64,000 nucleotides of DNA from positions 62,001-126,000 of the forward strand of contig CACDRL010000002.1 in assembly GCA_902555435.1 (NCBI GenBank). Direction: 5' to 3'. A program made the translations under genes and the position numbers. Of the stretch, positions 47,952-56,656 are shown piece by piece. The notes below the pieces were generated by a model, which saw nothing but the letters and a program-made list of their open reading frames with translations, was not told the origin of the DNA and ran no database searches. Numbering within the stretch: the first letter of the stretch is position 1; every line of letters begins with the position of its first letter. The stretch is from an uncultured Pelagibacteraceae bacterium. Its GTDB lineage: Bacteria; Pseudomonadota; Alphaproteobacteria; Pelagibacterales; Pelagibacteraceae.

Positions 47952-48697
47952 AGACAGTTTTTTCTTTTTTTAATTTTTGCTTTTCTAAAATTTAAATTTA
48001 ATAAATCAATTATTAAAATATAATTATTTATACTTTGACCTATATTTAAAATATTTTTTAAAATCTCATTCGCTTGCATCGTACCAACAATTCCAGCAAC
48101 AGTTCCTAAGATTCCCTCATACTCACAATTGAGCATTTCATCAGATATTTTTTCCTCCTGATAAAAACATCGAAGGCATGGTTCTTTTTTATTTTTGAAA
48201 TTAAATGTAAAGATATGACCATCAAATTTACTTATTGCACCAGTTACTAAAAATTTTTTATACTTTAAACTTAAGTCATTAATTATAAATTTACTTTCAA
48301 AATTATCAGTTCCATCAACAATATAATCATAATCTTTAATAATTTTTTGAAATTTAGATTTATTTAATTTGTAATTAAAAATTTTTATTTTTGTTAAAGA
48401 ATTAATTTTGTTTAATTTTTTTTTAGCAATTTTAACTTTCGGTTGATTTAAATCTTTTTCATTGAATAAACTTTGCCTATGAATATTTGAAAGGCTTATT
48501 TTATCATGATCTACAATTCCTAATGAGCCAATTCCTGACCTAGTTAGGAATTCTGCTACTGGACATCCAAGACCACCCATACCTATTATTAATACTTTTG
48601 AATTTGTAATTTTATTTTGACCTAAAATACCAATATTTTTTAATATGATTTGTCTTGAAAAACGCTCGATTTGATTTTTGTTTAACTTTTTGCTCAT
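47942..48697 (-). CDS. HesA/MoeB/ThiF-family adenylyltransferase
   Basis: 251-residue E1-like enzyme that adenylates the C-terminus of a small sulfur carrier such as ThiS or MoaD. The nucleotide loop is VLIIGMGGLGCPVAEFLTRSGIG, followed by the DHDKISLSNIHRQ region and DYIVDGTDNFESKF. Zinc cysteines lie in CLRCFYQEE and near the end (CLCN). No sulfur carrier gene is adjacent, so thiamine versus molybdopterin use is unresolved. A four-base overlap with dut. Confidence 0.9.
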   Translation of the reverse strand: MSKKLNKNQIERFSRQIILKNIGILGQNKITNSKVLIIGMGGLGCPVAEFLTRSGIGSLGIVDHDKISLSNIHRQSLFNEKDLNQPKVKIAKKKLNKINSLTKIKIFNYKLNKSKFQKIIKDYDYIVDGTDNFESKFIINDLSLKYKKFLVTGAISKFDGHIFTFNFKNKKEPCLRCFYQEEKISDEMLNCEYEGILGTVAGIVGTMQANEILKNILNIGQSINNYILIIDLLNLNFRKAKIKKRKNCLCN

Positions 48698-49131
48698 TTT
48701 CCTGTTGAGCCAAATCCGCCTTCGCCTCTTATTGTTTCCGGAAGCTCTTCTGTTTCTTCAAAATTCATTTTTATCACTGGTGTAAGAACCATTTGAGCTA
48801 TTCTGTCTTTATTGTTAATTAAAAAATCTTCTTTTCCGTGATTGTAAAGTATTACTTTTATCTCACCCCTGTAATCACTATCTATTGTTCCTGGCGTATT
48901 TAAAACACTAATATTATTTTTTGCGGCTAAACCTGATCTAGGTCGTATTTGAATTTCAAATTCATTTGAAAAAGCAACAGCAATTCCAGTTGGAACTAAA
49001 CAAGAATTTTTAGATTTAAGTATAATAGGTTCCTTTATAAATGCCATGAGATCCATTCCTGAAGCCCCTTCTGTTTTATAGGTGGGTAACTCTATAGAAG
49101 GATCTAATTTTTTAACAAGGATTTTTGCCAT
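48694..49131 (-). CDS. dut: dUTP pyrophosphatase (Dut)
   Basis: Trimeric dUTPase making dUMP and keeping uracil out of DNA. The five motifs are present, including SGMDLMAF, RPRSGLA, NTPGTIDSDYRGEI and the flexible C-terminal arm RGEGGFGSTGK. 145 residues, typical. One-base overlap with coaBC upstream, the usual coaBC-dut pairing. Confidence 0.97.
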   Translation of the reverse strand: MAKILVKKLDPSIELPTYKTEGASGMDLMAFIKEPIILKSKNSCLVPTGIAVAFSNEFEIQIRPRSGLAAKNNISVLNTPGTIDSDYRGEIKVILYNHGKEDFLINNKDRIAQMVLTPVIKMNFEETEELPETIRGEGGFGSTGK

Positions 49132-50336
49132 TAATTTAATTGATCAATGATTCTATCAACTATTTCATCAGAAATTTGAGATTTTTTTTTGTATGGTAGG
49201 ACTTCATTTTTTAAAGATTTATTTTTGTAGTGAATCGTAACTTCATTATAATCAGAATTAAATCCAATATTTTTTTTAGAAACATCATTAGAAATTATCC
49301 AGTCACAATTTTTTTTATTTAATTTTTTTTCTGCATTTTTTAAAACTTCATTCGTTTCAGCTGCAAAACCAATCACAATTTTAGGTCTCATAGAATTATG
49401 ATTTGATATGTAATTTAAAATATCAACATTTTTTTCTAAATTTAAATTTAATGCCTCTCTCTTTTTTATTTTAGTAAGAGATTTATTTTTTACTTTAAAA
49501 TCTGATACTGCTGCTGAAAAGATTGCTACATCTACGGGCAAATTCTCTTGTGTCGCAGCAAACATCTCATCTGCTGTTTCAACTTCTATCAGTTTAATAT
49601 CTTTTTCTACTTCCAAATTAGTTGGTCCTGAAATCAGAGTTGTGTCAAAACCTTTTTTTGATAGACATTTAGCTAGCTCATACCCTTGCTTGCCACTTGA
49701 TCTATTTGTTATAAAACGCACAGGATCGATATACTCATTTGTTGGACCTGCAGTAACTAAAGCTTTAAATTTTTTATTTTGACTTTGGTTTAAAAAAAAT
49801 TGATTTAACTCATTTGCTATTTTTAATGGTTCAGACATCTTTCCTTCACCGTATTCTCCACATGCCATATCTCCTATTTCTGGACCAATATATTTATAAC
49901 CAAAATCTTTTAGTTTTTTTACATTAATTTTTGTAGATTGATGTTCCCACATTCTAACATTCATAGCTGGTGCTAAATAAATTTGTTTATTTGAAGCAAG
50001 TATTACAGTGGAAGCTAAATCATCTGTAGTACCTTGTGCTAATTTCGAAATGGTATTTGCTGTTGTTGGGGCAACGATAACTACGTCTGCCCATCTAGAA
50101 AGTGAAATGTGGTCCATTTCAGTTTCGTTTTCTAAGCTAAACAAATCACTATAAACTTTACCATGAGATAATGAAGCTACTGATAATGGAGTTACAAATT
50201 CTTTAGCACTAGTAGTAAGTATAGTTTTTATTTCTGCTCCATTTTTTTTTAATAATCTTATAGTTTCAAGACTTTTGTAAGCTGAGATACCACCACAAAT
50301 TATAAAAAGAATTTTTTTGTTATTAAGATTTTTCAT
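49131..50336 (-). CDS. coaBC: Bifunctional phosphopantothenoylcysteine decarboxylase/synthetase (CoaBC)
   Basis: Two steps of coenzyme A synthesis. The N-terminal CoaC flavoprotein domain has the PAMNVRMWEH motif and ICGGISAYKSLETIRLL. The C-terminal CoaB domain begins near residue 190 with VTAGPTNEYIDPVRFITNRSSGKQG and carries the KIKKREA cluster. 401 residues, full length. Eight bases follow ubiB; dut is next. Confidence 0.97.
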   Translation of the reverse strand: MKNLNNKKILFIICGGISAYKSLETIRLLKKNGAEIKTILTTSAKEFVTPLSVASLSHGKVYSDLFSLENETEMDHISLSRWADVVIVAPTTANTISKLAQGTTDDLASTVILASNKQIYLAPAMNVRMWEHQSTKINVKKLKDFGYKYIGPEIGDMACGEYGEGKMSEPLKIANELNQFFLNQSQNKKFKALVTAGPTNEYIDPVRFITNRSSGKQGYELAKCLSKKGFDTTLISGPTNLEVEKDIKLIEVETADEMFAATQENLPVDVAIFSAAVSDFKVKNKSLTKIKKREALNLNLEKNVDILNYISNHNSMRPKIVIGFAAETNEVLKNAEKKLNKKNCDWIISNDVSKKNIGFNSDYNEVTIHYKNKSLKNEVLPYKKKSQISDEIVDRIIDQLN

Positions 50337-50344
50337 TTGCAGAA

Positions 50345-51913
50345 TTAAAATACTATAAGACCAAAAATTACAAGAAGTAATAAGCCAATAATAGATTGGT
50401 TTCTAAATGCCACCATTTCAGATTTTTTATCTTTTAAAGCTGTATAAGAATTTGAGTTTTGTGGAATTTGTCCACTAGCTAAAAATGTTAGAGCTTGATT
50501 TGCTTTGTCCATGATCTCAGGTAACTCAGGTAATCTTTTAATTACTTCGGTACTATTTTTGAGTGTTTCACTAAAATTATTTATAGGATCTTTTGTTTCT
50601 CTTAACCAATTTTCAAGAACTGGTTTAGACGTTGTCCAAATATTAGTGTTAGGATTTAATTTTCTTGCAACTCCTTCAACTACGACCATTGTTTTTTGTA
50701 ACATCAATAACTGAGGTTGAGTTTGCATATTGAATTTTTCTGTAACATCAAAAAGCTGTTTTAATAATTTTCCACCTGAAATATCTTTAACCTCTTGACC
50801 AAATATAGGTTCCCCTATTGACCTTAATGCTTGAGCAAGATCATCTATCGGCACATTTTTAGGGACTAACCCCGCTACCAAGTGAACTTCAGCAACTTTT
50901 TTGTAATCTCTTTGAATAAATCCAAATAAAATTTCAGCTAAAAAACGTTTGCTCATTTTGTCTAATCTGCCCATTATGCCAAAATCTATGGGAGCTATTT
51001 GACCACTCTCATCAATAAATATATTTCCTTGGTGCATATCTGCATGAAAGAAACCATCTCTTACTGCATGTCTTAAAAAATGTTGGATAATATCTTCGGC
51101 AATTTTACTAGTATTTAAATTTCTTTTTTTCAGCTCTTCAGTTTCACGAATTGATACACCGTCTATCCAATCTAATGTCATCACATTTTCACTAGTAAAG
51201 TTCCAATATATTTCAGGAACTTTAAATCCAGCATCATTTTTTGTGTTTTCTGCATATTCATTTGCAGCTGCTGCCTCAAACCTTAAATCCATTTCTAGGT
51301 TAGTTATTTCTTTCAATAAAAAAACAACTTCTACAAGTTTTAATCTTTTGGTTTTTTTTAAAAATGACTCAATAATAAAAGCAAATAGCATCATCGCATC
51401 AATTTCTTCATTAAATATTTTTTTGATGTCAGGTCTTATAATCTTTATTGCCACATCTTTAATTGTACCGTTGTCATTTATTTTAGCTTTATGAACTTGT
51501 GCTATTGATGCAGCCGCTACTGGTTCACTTAAATCAATAATAGAATTATAAGTATCATTACCTAAATCAGTTTTAATTATTTCTTTTGCCTGATTAATTG
51601 AAAATGGTGGTACACGATCTTGTAATTTTTCTAATTTTGTAGAAAGTTCCTCTCCTATAATATCAGGTCTAGTAGCTAAAAATTGACCTAATTTTATAAA
51701 AGTTGTGCCCATCGATTCCAATGATTTTGAAAGTCGTTCTCCATCATCTTGTACATGTTGATTTAATTCTTTTTTTTCAAAAGAGATTGCTAACAGTTGA
51801 AATAAAATTGTGATGGCTACAGGTGGTTTTTTAAATTTAGATGCAATATCTAAAATATCAGATTTTGCAATTTTTCTTCCTAATTTAAATAAAGTAATTA
51901 ATTTTTTTAGCAT
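50345..51913 (-). CDS. ubiB: UbiB, ATPase/kinase-like protein of ubiquinone synthesis
   Basis: Atypical kinase of the ABC1/ADCK family needed for ubiquinone assembly. The KxGQ motif lies in TFIKLGQFLATRPDI, the Ala-rich loop in PVAAASIAQVHKA, the catalytic DGFFHADMHQGNIF and the metal DFG (PIDFGIMG). A C-terminal membrane anchor (SIIGLLLLVIFGLIVF) ends the protein. I start at the ATG (51913; 522 residues) with a GGAAGG site five bases upstream; an upstream TTG would add four residues. It overlaps ubiE by one base. Confidence 0.96.
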   Translation of the reverse strand: MLKKLITLFKLGRKIAKSDILDIASKFKKPPVAITILFQLLAISFEKKELNQHVQDDGERLSKSLESMGTTFIKLGQFLATRPDIIGEELSTKLEKLQDRVPPFSINQAKEIIKTDLGNDTYNSIIDLSEPVAAASIAQVHKAKINDNGTIKDVAIKIIRPDIKKIFNEEIDAMMLFAFIIESFLKKTKRLKLVEVVFLLKEITNLEMDLRFEAAAANEYAENTKNDAGFKVPEIYWNFTSENVMTLDWIDGVSIRETEELKKRNLNTSKIAEDIIQHFLRHAVRDGFFHADMHQGNIFIDESGQIAPIDFGIMGRLDKMSKRFLAEILFGFIQRDYKKVAEVHLVAGLVPKNVPIDDLAQALRSIGEPIFGQEVKDISGGKLLKQLFDVTEKFNMQTQPQLLMLQKTMVVVEGVARKLNPNTNIWTTSKPVLENWLRETKDPINNFSETLKNSTEVIKRLPELPEIMDKANQALTFLASGQIPQNSNSYTALKDKKSEMVAFRNQSIIGLLLLVIFGLIVF

Positions 51914-52617
51914 TATACCTTCCAACCATTATGGATAGAAACTATACCACCTGAAAAGTTCCTATAATTACATTTTGTAAAATTATGTATTTTCATTAAG
52001 TCAATTAATTCTTCTTGATTAATAAATTCTTCAATACTTTTTACTAAATATTCATATGGTTTTTTATCACCGACAATGAATTGACCAATATGAGGAATTA
52101 TTTTCGAATAGTTTTTATAAACAAAATCTAAGTTAGAATTTTGAATTTTTGAAAATTCTAAACATAAAAATCTTCCACCTGGCTTTAATACCCTATACGC
52201 TTCAGATAGAGCCTTATCTAAATTCTTTGTATTTCTAAGGCCAAAGCTTATTGTATAATAATCAAATTCGTTGTCTTGAAGTGGGAGTTTTTCGGCAGCT
52301 GCATTGATCCATTTTATATTTTTATAGCTTGATAATTTTTGTTTACCTTCATTAATCATACCTTTATTTGGATCTACACAAGTGACTTCTGACATTTGAT
52401 TTGTGTTATTTAGAAATAATTTACCAATATCCCCAGTTCCACAAGCAACATCTATTAATTTTTTATTTGGAGATGGCTTCATAATATTGATTAGACTTTT
52501 TTTCCAAAACCTATGAATGCCTAGTGACATGAAATCATTCATCAAGTCGTATTTACTATAAACTTGATCAAAAACACCCTCCACAAGGCCTTTTTTATTT
52601 TGAAGATATTGTTGCAT
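51913..52617 (-). CDS. ubiE: UbiE, ubiquinone/menaquinone C-methyltransferase
   Basis: SAM-dependent C-methyltransferase of quinone synthesis. Signatures: VFDQVYSKYDLMNDFMSLGIHRFWK, the SAM loop DVACGTGDIGKLF, FDYYTISFGLRNTKNLDKALSEAYRVLKPGG, and the final FSGGIVSIHNGWKV. 234 residues. Its start is 29 bases from the divergent mutM. One-base overlap (TAATG) with ubiB makes a ubiE-ubiB-coaBC-dut string. Confidence 0.97.
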   Translation of the reverse strand: MQQYLQNKKGLVEGVFDQVYSKYDLMNDFMSLGIHRFWKKSLINIMKPSPNKKLIDVACGTGDIGKLFLNNTNQMSEVTCVDPNKGMINEGKQKLSSYKNIKWINAAAEKLPLQDNEFDYYTISFGLRNTKNLDKALSEAYRVLKPGGRFLCLEFSKIQNSNLDFVYKNYSKIIPHIGQFIVGDKKPYEYLVKSIEEFINQEELIDLMKIHNFTKCNYRNFSGGIVSIHNGWKV

Positions 52618-52646
52618 AAAAAAATATATATTGAATATAGTGAGAA

Positions 52647-53510
52647 ATGCCAGAATTACCAGAAGTAGAAATTGTTAGACAATCTTTGGATAAAAAAATT
52701 AAACAAAAAAGTATTAAAAAAGTAATTATTAGAAATAAAAATCTTAGATTTCCAGTTCCAAAAAATTTTAGTTCTTTTTTAAAGAATAAAAAAATTACAA
52801 AAGTAGATAGATTTTCTAAGTATTTAATATTGAATTTTAAAAGTGGAGATTTTTGTTTGATACATTTAGGAATGTCCGGAACAATCCACATTATTGATTA
52901 TAAAAAAAAATTAAAATTTACCAATGCTAGTTTTTATCATTCTCCTATATTGCCAAAAAAACATAATCATATTGAGTTAATATTTAATTCTTTGAAAGTA
53001 ATATATAATGATCCAAGAAGATTTGGTTTTTTTGAGTTAGTAAAAAACAATAAAAAATTAGAAAACAGATTTCAAAATTTAGGACCAGAACCATTCAATT
53101 TAAATTTTAATCTGAATTATGTTTTTAATTATTTCAAAGGAAAAAATAAAAATATTAAAACTTTTCTATTAGACCAAAAATTTGTTTCTGGAATTGGAAA
53201 TATTTATGCAAGTGAAATTTTATTTCTAAGTAAAATTTATCCACTTAAAAAAGCAAAATTGTTATCTAGAGAAGACTGCAAAAAAATTATTTATAATTCA
53301 AAAAAAATTTTATCAAGAGCGATCAAAAAAGGCGGTTCAAGTATTAGAGATTTTAAGGATGCATTAGGATCTTCTGGAAATTATCAAAAAGAATTTAAAG
53401 TTTATCAGCAAGAAGGATTAAGATGTAAAACTAGAGGATGTAAAGATACTATAAAGAAAAAAATAGTATCAAATAGATCTACTTTCTTTTGTAATTCCTG
53501 CCAAAATTAG
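52647..53510 (+). CDS. mutM: Formamidopyrimidine-DNA glycosylase (MutM/Fpg)
   Basis: Removes 8-oxoguanine and other oxidised purines. The N-terminal proline nucleophile follows the initiator in MPELPEVE. DNA-binding motifs (LGMSGTIHI, NDPRRFGFFEL, FVSGIGNIYASEIL) and the C-terminal zinc finger (CKTRGCKD ... TFFCNSCQN; C-x4-C and C-x2-C) are intact. 287 residues. Divergent from ubiE, followed by rpsT. Confidence 0.97.
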   Translation: MPELPEVEIVRQSLDKKIKQKSIKKVIIRNKNLRFPVPKNFSSFLKNKKITKVDRFSKYLILNFKSGDFCLIHLGMSGTIHIIDYKKKLKFTNASFYHSPILPKKHNHIELIFNSLKVIYNDPRRFGFFELVKNNKKLENRFQNLGPEPFNLNFNLNYVFNYFKGKNKNIKTFLLDQKFVSGIGNIYASEILFLSKIYPLKKAKLLSREDCKKIIYNSKKILSRAIKKGGSSIRDFKDALGSSGNYQKEFKVYQQEGLRCKTRGCKDTIKKKIVSNRSTFFCNSCQN

Positions 53511-53522
53511 ACAAATATTTAG

Positions 53523-53551
53523 TTGACCGTTTTGAGTTCACAAGCTATACC
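53523..53551 (+). promoter_or_regulatory. Promoter of rpsT, placed for a leaderless transcript
   Basis: TTGACC (53523-53528), a 17-base spacer and TATACC (53546-53551) form a good sigma-70 match. The -10 ends seven bases before the rpsT ATG (53559), so the start of transcription should fall at or within a base or two of the start codon. Confidence 0.65.
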
Positions 53552-53558
53552 CCTGCGC

Positions 53559-53819
53559 ATGGCAAATACTAAATCAGCTATTAAACGTATAAGACGAATT
53601 TCTAAGCAAACAGCTGTTAATAAAGCTAGAAAAAGTAGATTTAGAAATGCATTAAAGAAAATGAATGCTTTAATTGATACCAAAAAGAAAGATGAAGCAT
53701 TAAAATTTTTACCTAAACTAAACTCTGAGTTGATGAAAATTGCAAAGACTGGTGTAATTAAAAAACAAAATGCATCAAGAAACGTATCAAGAGTAACAAA
53801 AAAGATCGCAGCAATTTAG
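53559..53819 (+). CDS. rpsT: 30S ribosomal protein S20 (RpsT)
   Basis: Small basic 16S rRNA-binding protein. The MANTKSAIKRIRR start and the lysine/arginine-rich helices (QTAVNKARKSRFRNALKKM, GVIKKQNASRNVSRVTKKIA) are typical. With the ATG at 53559 it is 86 residues. The frame is open upstream to 53523, but that stretch is promoter DNA. No Shine-Dalgarno sequence precedes the ATG (CCCCTGCGC), consistent with leaderless translation. Position between mutM and dnaA is conserved. Confidence 0.96.
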   Translation: MANTKSAIKRIRRISKQTAVNKARKSRFRNALKKMNALIDTKKKDEALKFLPKLNSELMKIAKTGVIKKQNASRNVSRVTKKIAAI

Positions 53820-54135
53820 CAACATCAAGTTTTTTTCTAAGATAAATCTTACTAACACATAATATAAGATTTTAACATTTTTAAATTACCATATTTAGAT
53901 TTAGTAAATTTTTGATCAGATGCAATGCAATTAATCATTGATTCAATCTATGTTTGATTCAATCAAAAATTTTAATTTTACAAATATATTTTTTAATCAA
54001 TCTATAATTTAAATTTATTTAAAAAATGTTCTGACAAAGAATCTACAATTGCAGATTTAATTTTTTTTTAAATTTGGTTTCAATACTTGTTGCAAAATTT
54101 TTTAAATCGTTCTAACTGAGGGTTCCCCTAAAGTT
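53820..54135. other. 316-base gene-free region upstream of dnaA
   Basis: The longest gene-free stretch in the window. It is extremely AT-rich. It contains two copies of TTGATTCAATC (53938-53948 and 53954-53964), each built on the palindrome TTGATTCAA; a small inverted repeat TAAGATAAATCTTA (53838-53851); and three GANTC sites (53940, 53956, 54039), the methylation target of CcrM in alphaproteobacteria. I find no TTATCCACA-like DnaA boxes, so I do not call it oriC. It must carry the dnaA promoter; TTGCAA at 54090 is a possible -35 but its -10 is poor. Confidence 0.6.
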
Positions 54136-55554
54136 ATGAATAAATCTTATATAAATAAAAACATTAATAATTTTGCTTCAGAAGAGCTTAACTGGCAACA
54201 AATTCAATCTGAAATGAAGAATAAATTAGGTTTAGAAATTTATGAAAGTTGGTTAAAAAAAATATCATTTCTTGAGGAACATAATAATTATTTACTTTTA
54301 TCTGTTCCAACCAGATTTATTAGAGACTGGATCACCTCAAGATATTTAGATCAAATTCTGAAAATAATTAAATTATATAAAAAAGATATAATTAGAATTG
54401 AATTTAAAATTATTGATCAAAAAGTAGATAAGGAGTTGAAAGATTCAGCAAATTTTGAAATCAACCAAAATGAAAATGTTTCATTTATAGAAGACTCTTA
54501 TCTTCAATATAATCGAATAGATCCAAATAAACGATTTGATAACTTTATAACTGGATCAAGCAATAAACTTGCATATGAAGCTTCTTTAAAAGTTACCGAA
54601 ACTATTTCTCATTACAATCCACTTTATATTTATGGTGGAGTGGGAATGGGGAAAACTCACTTATTAAATTCCATTGGTTTTGAGATGAAGAAAAAAAGTA
54701 AAGTGATGTTCATTTCAGCTGAACGTTTTATGTATCAGTTTGTAAAATCAATTAAATCAAATGATATGGTTAAGTTTAAAGAATATTTTAGAAATACTGA
54801 CATTTTACTTATAGATGATATCCAGTTTATTAGTGGTAAAGAAGCGATGCAGGAAGAATTTTTTCATACATTCAATGCTTTGTTAGATAAAGGGTCACAA
54901 ATTATTGTATCTGCTGATAGAGCACCTAATAAATTAATGCGTATTCAAGAGAGAATTAAATCTAGATTTTCAGGTGGATTAGTCGTTGATATTCAAAAAC
55001 CTGATTTAGAATTACGAAAAAAAATAATTCAAAAAAAAACAGAAGAATTAAACAATTTATATTCAGATCAGCTTCAAGTATCAAAAGAAATACAAGATTT
55101 TATTAGTAATGAGATTTCTGGAAGTGTTAGAGAATTAGTTGGAGCAGTTAATCGAATAGTATCCTTTTCAAGAATTTATAACAAAGTTCCAAATTTACCT
55201 GAAACTAAAGTGGTATTAAAAGATCTTTTGAATATCTCAGAAAACAAAGTAACAATTGACTTGATACAGACTATTGTGTGTAAGTTTTTCAAGATAAGCA
55301 AAAATGAAATGCTTTCTTCAAGACGATCAAGATACCTAGTAAGACCTCGACAGACAGCTATTTACTTAACTAAAATTTTAACTTCTAAATCCTTACCAGA
55401 AATAGGTAGAGAATTCTCGAATAGAGACCATACAACAATTATCCACTCTGTTAAAACAATAGAGAAAATCAAAGAAAAAGATCCAGAAATGTTAGAAAAT
55501 ATTAATAAACTAAAAAATCAGATTTTATACAATAACAAAGAAAATGAAATTTAA
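54136..55554 (+). CDS. dnaA: DnaA, replication initiator
   Basis: AAA+ ATPase that binds oriC and opens the duplex. Domain I is at residues 15-100 (WQQIQSEMKNKLGLEIYESWL), domain II is short, domain III has Walker A (YGGVGMGKTHLLNSIG) and Walker B (ILLIDDIQFISGKEAMQEEFFH), and domain IV ends with the DNA-binding signature REFSNRDHTTIIHSVKTIEK. 472 residues. It overlaps dnaN by 11 bases. Placement after mutM-rpsT rather than near rpmH-rnpA is the alphaproteobacterial pattern. Confidence 0.98.
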   Translation: MNKSYINKNINNFASEELNWQQIQSEMKNKLGLEIYESWLKKISFLEEHNNYLLLSVPTRFIRDWITSRYLDQILKIIKLYKKDIIRIEFKIIDQKVDKELKDSANFEINQNENVSFIEDSYLQYNRIDPNKRFDNFITGSSNKLAYEASLKVTETISHYNPLYIYGGVGMGKTHLLNSIGFEMKKKSKVMFISAERFMYQFVKSIKSNDMVKFKEYFRNTDILLIDDIQFISGKEAMQEEFFHTFNALLDKGSQIIVSADRAPNKLMRIQERIKSRFSGGLVVDIQKPDLELRKKIIQKKTEELNNLYSDQLQVSKEIQDFISNEISGSVRELVGAVNRIVSFSRIYNKVPNLPETKVVLKDLLNISENKVTIDLIQTIVCKFFKISKNEMLSSRRSRYLVRPRQTAIYLTKILTSKSLPEIGREFSNRDHTTIIHSVKTIEKIKEKDPEMLENINKLKNQILYNNKENEI

Positions 55555-56656
55555 CGTTAATCAACAAGACCTTCAGCAAGCACTAAATTATTGTCAGGGT
55601 GTAATTGAAAAGAGAAGCACATTACCAATTTTATCTAATATTCTATTAGATGCTAGTAATTCTAAATTAACAATTACTGCTACAGATCTTGATTTGATTT
55701 TTATACATCAGATAAACAATGTTGAAATTTTAGATGAGGGAAAAACAACAACTACCTCGTCAATTATGTATGACATTATCAGAAAATTAATATCAGGAAA
55801 AAAAATTAATTTTACCCTTACTGATGTAAGTAAATTACAAGTAGAGTCAGAAAAATCTATTTTTAATCTAAATTGTATTAGTCCTACAGAGTTTCCATTA
55901 ACTGATGAGAATTTTAATGAAAATGAATTTATTATAAAATCAAAACAATTATTAAAGCTTTTAAATAAATGTAAGTTTTCTGTTTCAAATGATGAAACTC
56001 GACATTATTTAAGTGGTATCTATTTTCACCAAACTGAAGTTGAGGATAAAAATTATTTAACTGCTGTTGCTACTGACAGTCATAGAATGTCGATTTCAAA
56101 AATCAGGCTAGATGAAAAAATTGAATTTGATCCTATTATACTTCCTAAAAAAACAATTTTTCAACTTTGTTCACTGCTAGATAGTTATGATGGCGATGTA
56201 AAAGTATCAAACCTAAAGTCAAAAATTAGGTTTGAACTAAATAATAGTATTTTGATATCAAAACTTATCGATGGAAAATTTCCAAATTATATTCAGGTAA
56301 TTCCTAAAAATAATCAAAAAAAATTAGAAATTGATTTAAAACTTTTCTTAAACTCAGTTGATAGGGTGGCATCTGTATCTTTGGATAAAAAAGATGGTGT
56401 AAAATTTAATTTATCAAAGGATACTCTTAATCTTTCAGTAAATAATACTAATAGTGGAGACGGAAAAGAAACATTAAATGTTAAATTTGATCACGATTTA
56501 GAAATAAGTTTTAACTCTAGATATTTGATTGATGTAGCTTCGCAATTAGACGGTGATAGAGTTGAAATTTTCTTTAATGATACTGGCTCACCAGCTTTAA
56601 TAAAAGATCCAGGTGATTTTGATAGTATTTATGTTGTGATGCCAATGAAGGGTTAG
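55544..56656 (+). CDS. dnaN: DnaN, DNA polymerase III beta sliding clamp
   Basis: Ring-shaped processivity factor. 370 residues in three repeated clamp domains (NQQDLQQALNYCQGVIEKRSTLPILSNILL at the start; KTIFQLCSLL near 200; the conserved C-terminal YVVMPMKG). The start lies inside dnaA, suggesting tight coupling. No recF follows, although dnaN-recF is a common pairing; instead a convergent acyltransferase ends 4 bases into the gene. Confidence 0.97.
   Translation: MKFNVNQQDLQQALNYCQGVIEKRSTLPILSNILLDASNSKLTITATDLDLIFIHQINNVEILDEGKTTTTSSIMYDIIRKLISGKKINFTLTDVSKLQVESEKSIFNLNCISPTEFPLTDENFNENEFIIKSKQLLKLLNKCKFSVSNDETRHYLSGIYFHQTEVEDKNYLTAVATDSHRMSISKIRLDEKIEFDPIILPKKTIFQLCSLLDSYDGDVKVSNLKSKIRFELNNSILISKLIDGKFPNYIQVIPKNNQKKLEIDLKLFLNSVDRVASVSLDKKDGVKFNLSKDTLNLSVNNTNSGDGKETLNVKFDHDLEISFNSRYLIDVASQLDGDRVEIFFNDTGSPALIKDPGDFDSIYVVMPMKG

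Noticed and set aside
53838-53851. TAAGATAAATCTTA inverted repeat as an rpsT terminator
   Set aside because: The stem is weak and no T tract follows on either strand.
54057-54071. TTAA-N7-TTAA, the CtrA-box pattern, upstream of dnaA
   Set aside because: The spacer is a pure T run, and such matches are expected often in DNA this AT-rich; no second box or position support.
53820-54135. Possible oriC next to dnaA
   Set aside because: No DnaA boxes recognisable, and alphaproteobacterial origins usually lie near hemE/mnmG-parAB and not at dnaA.
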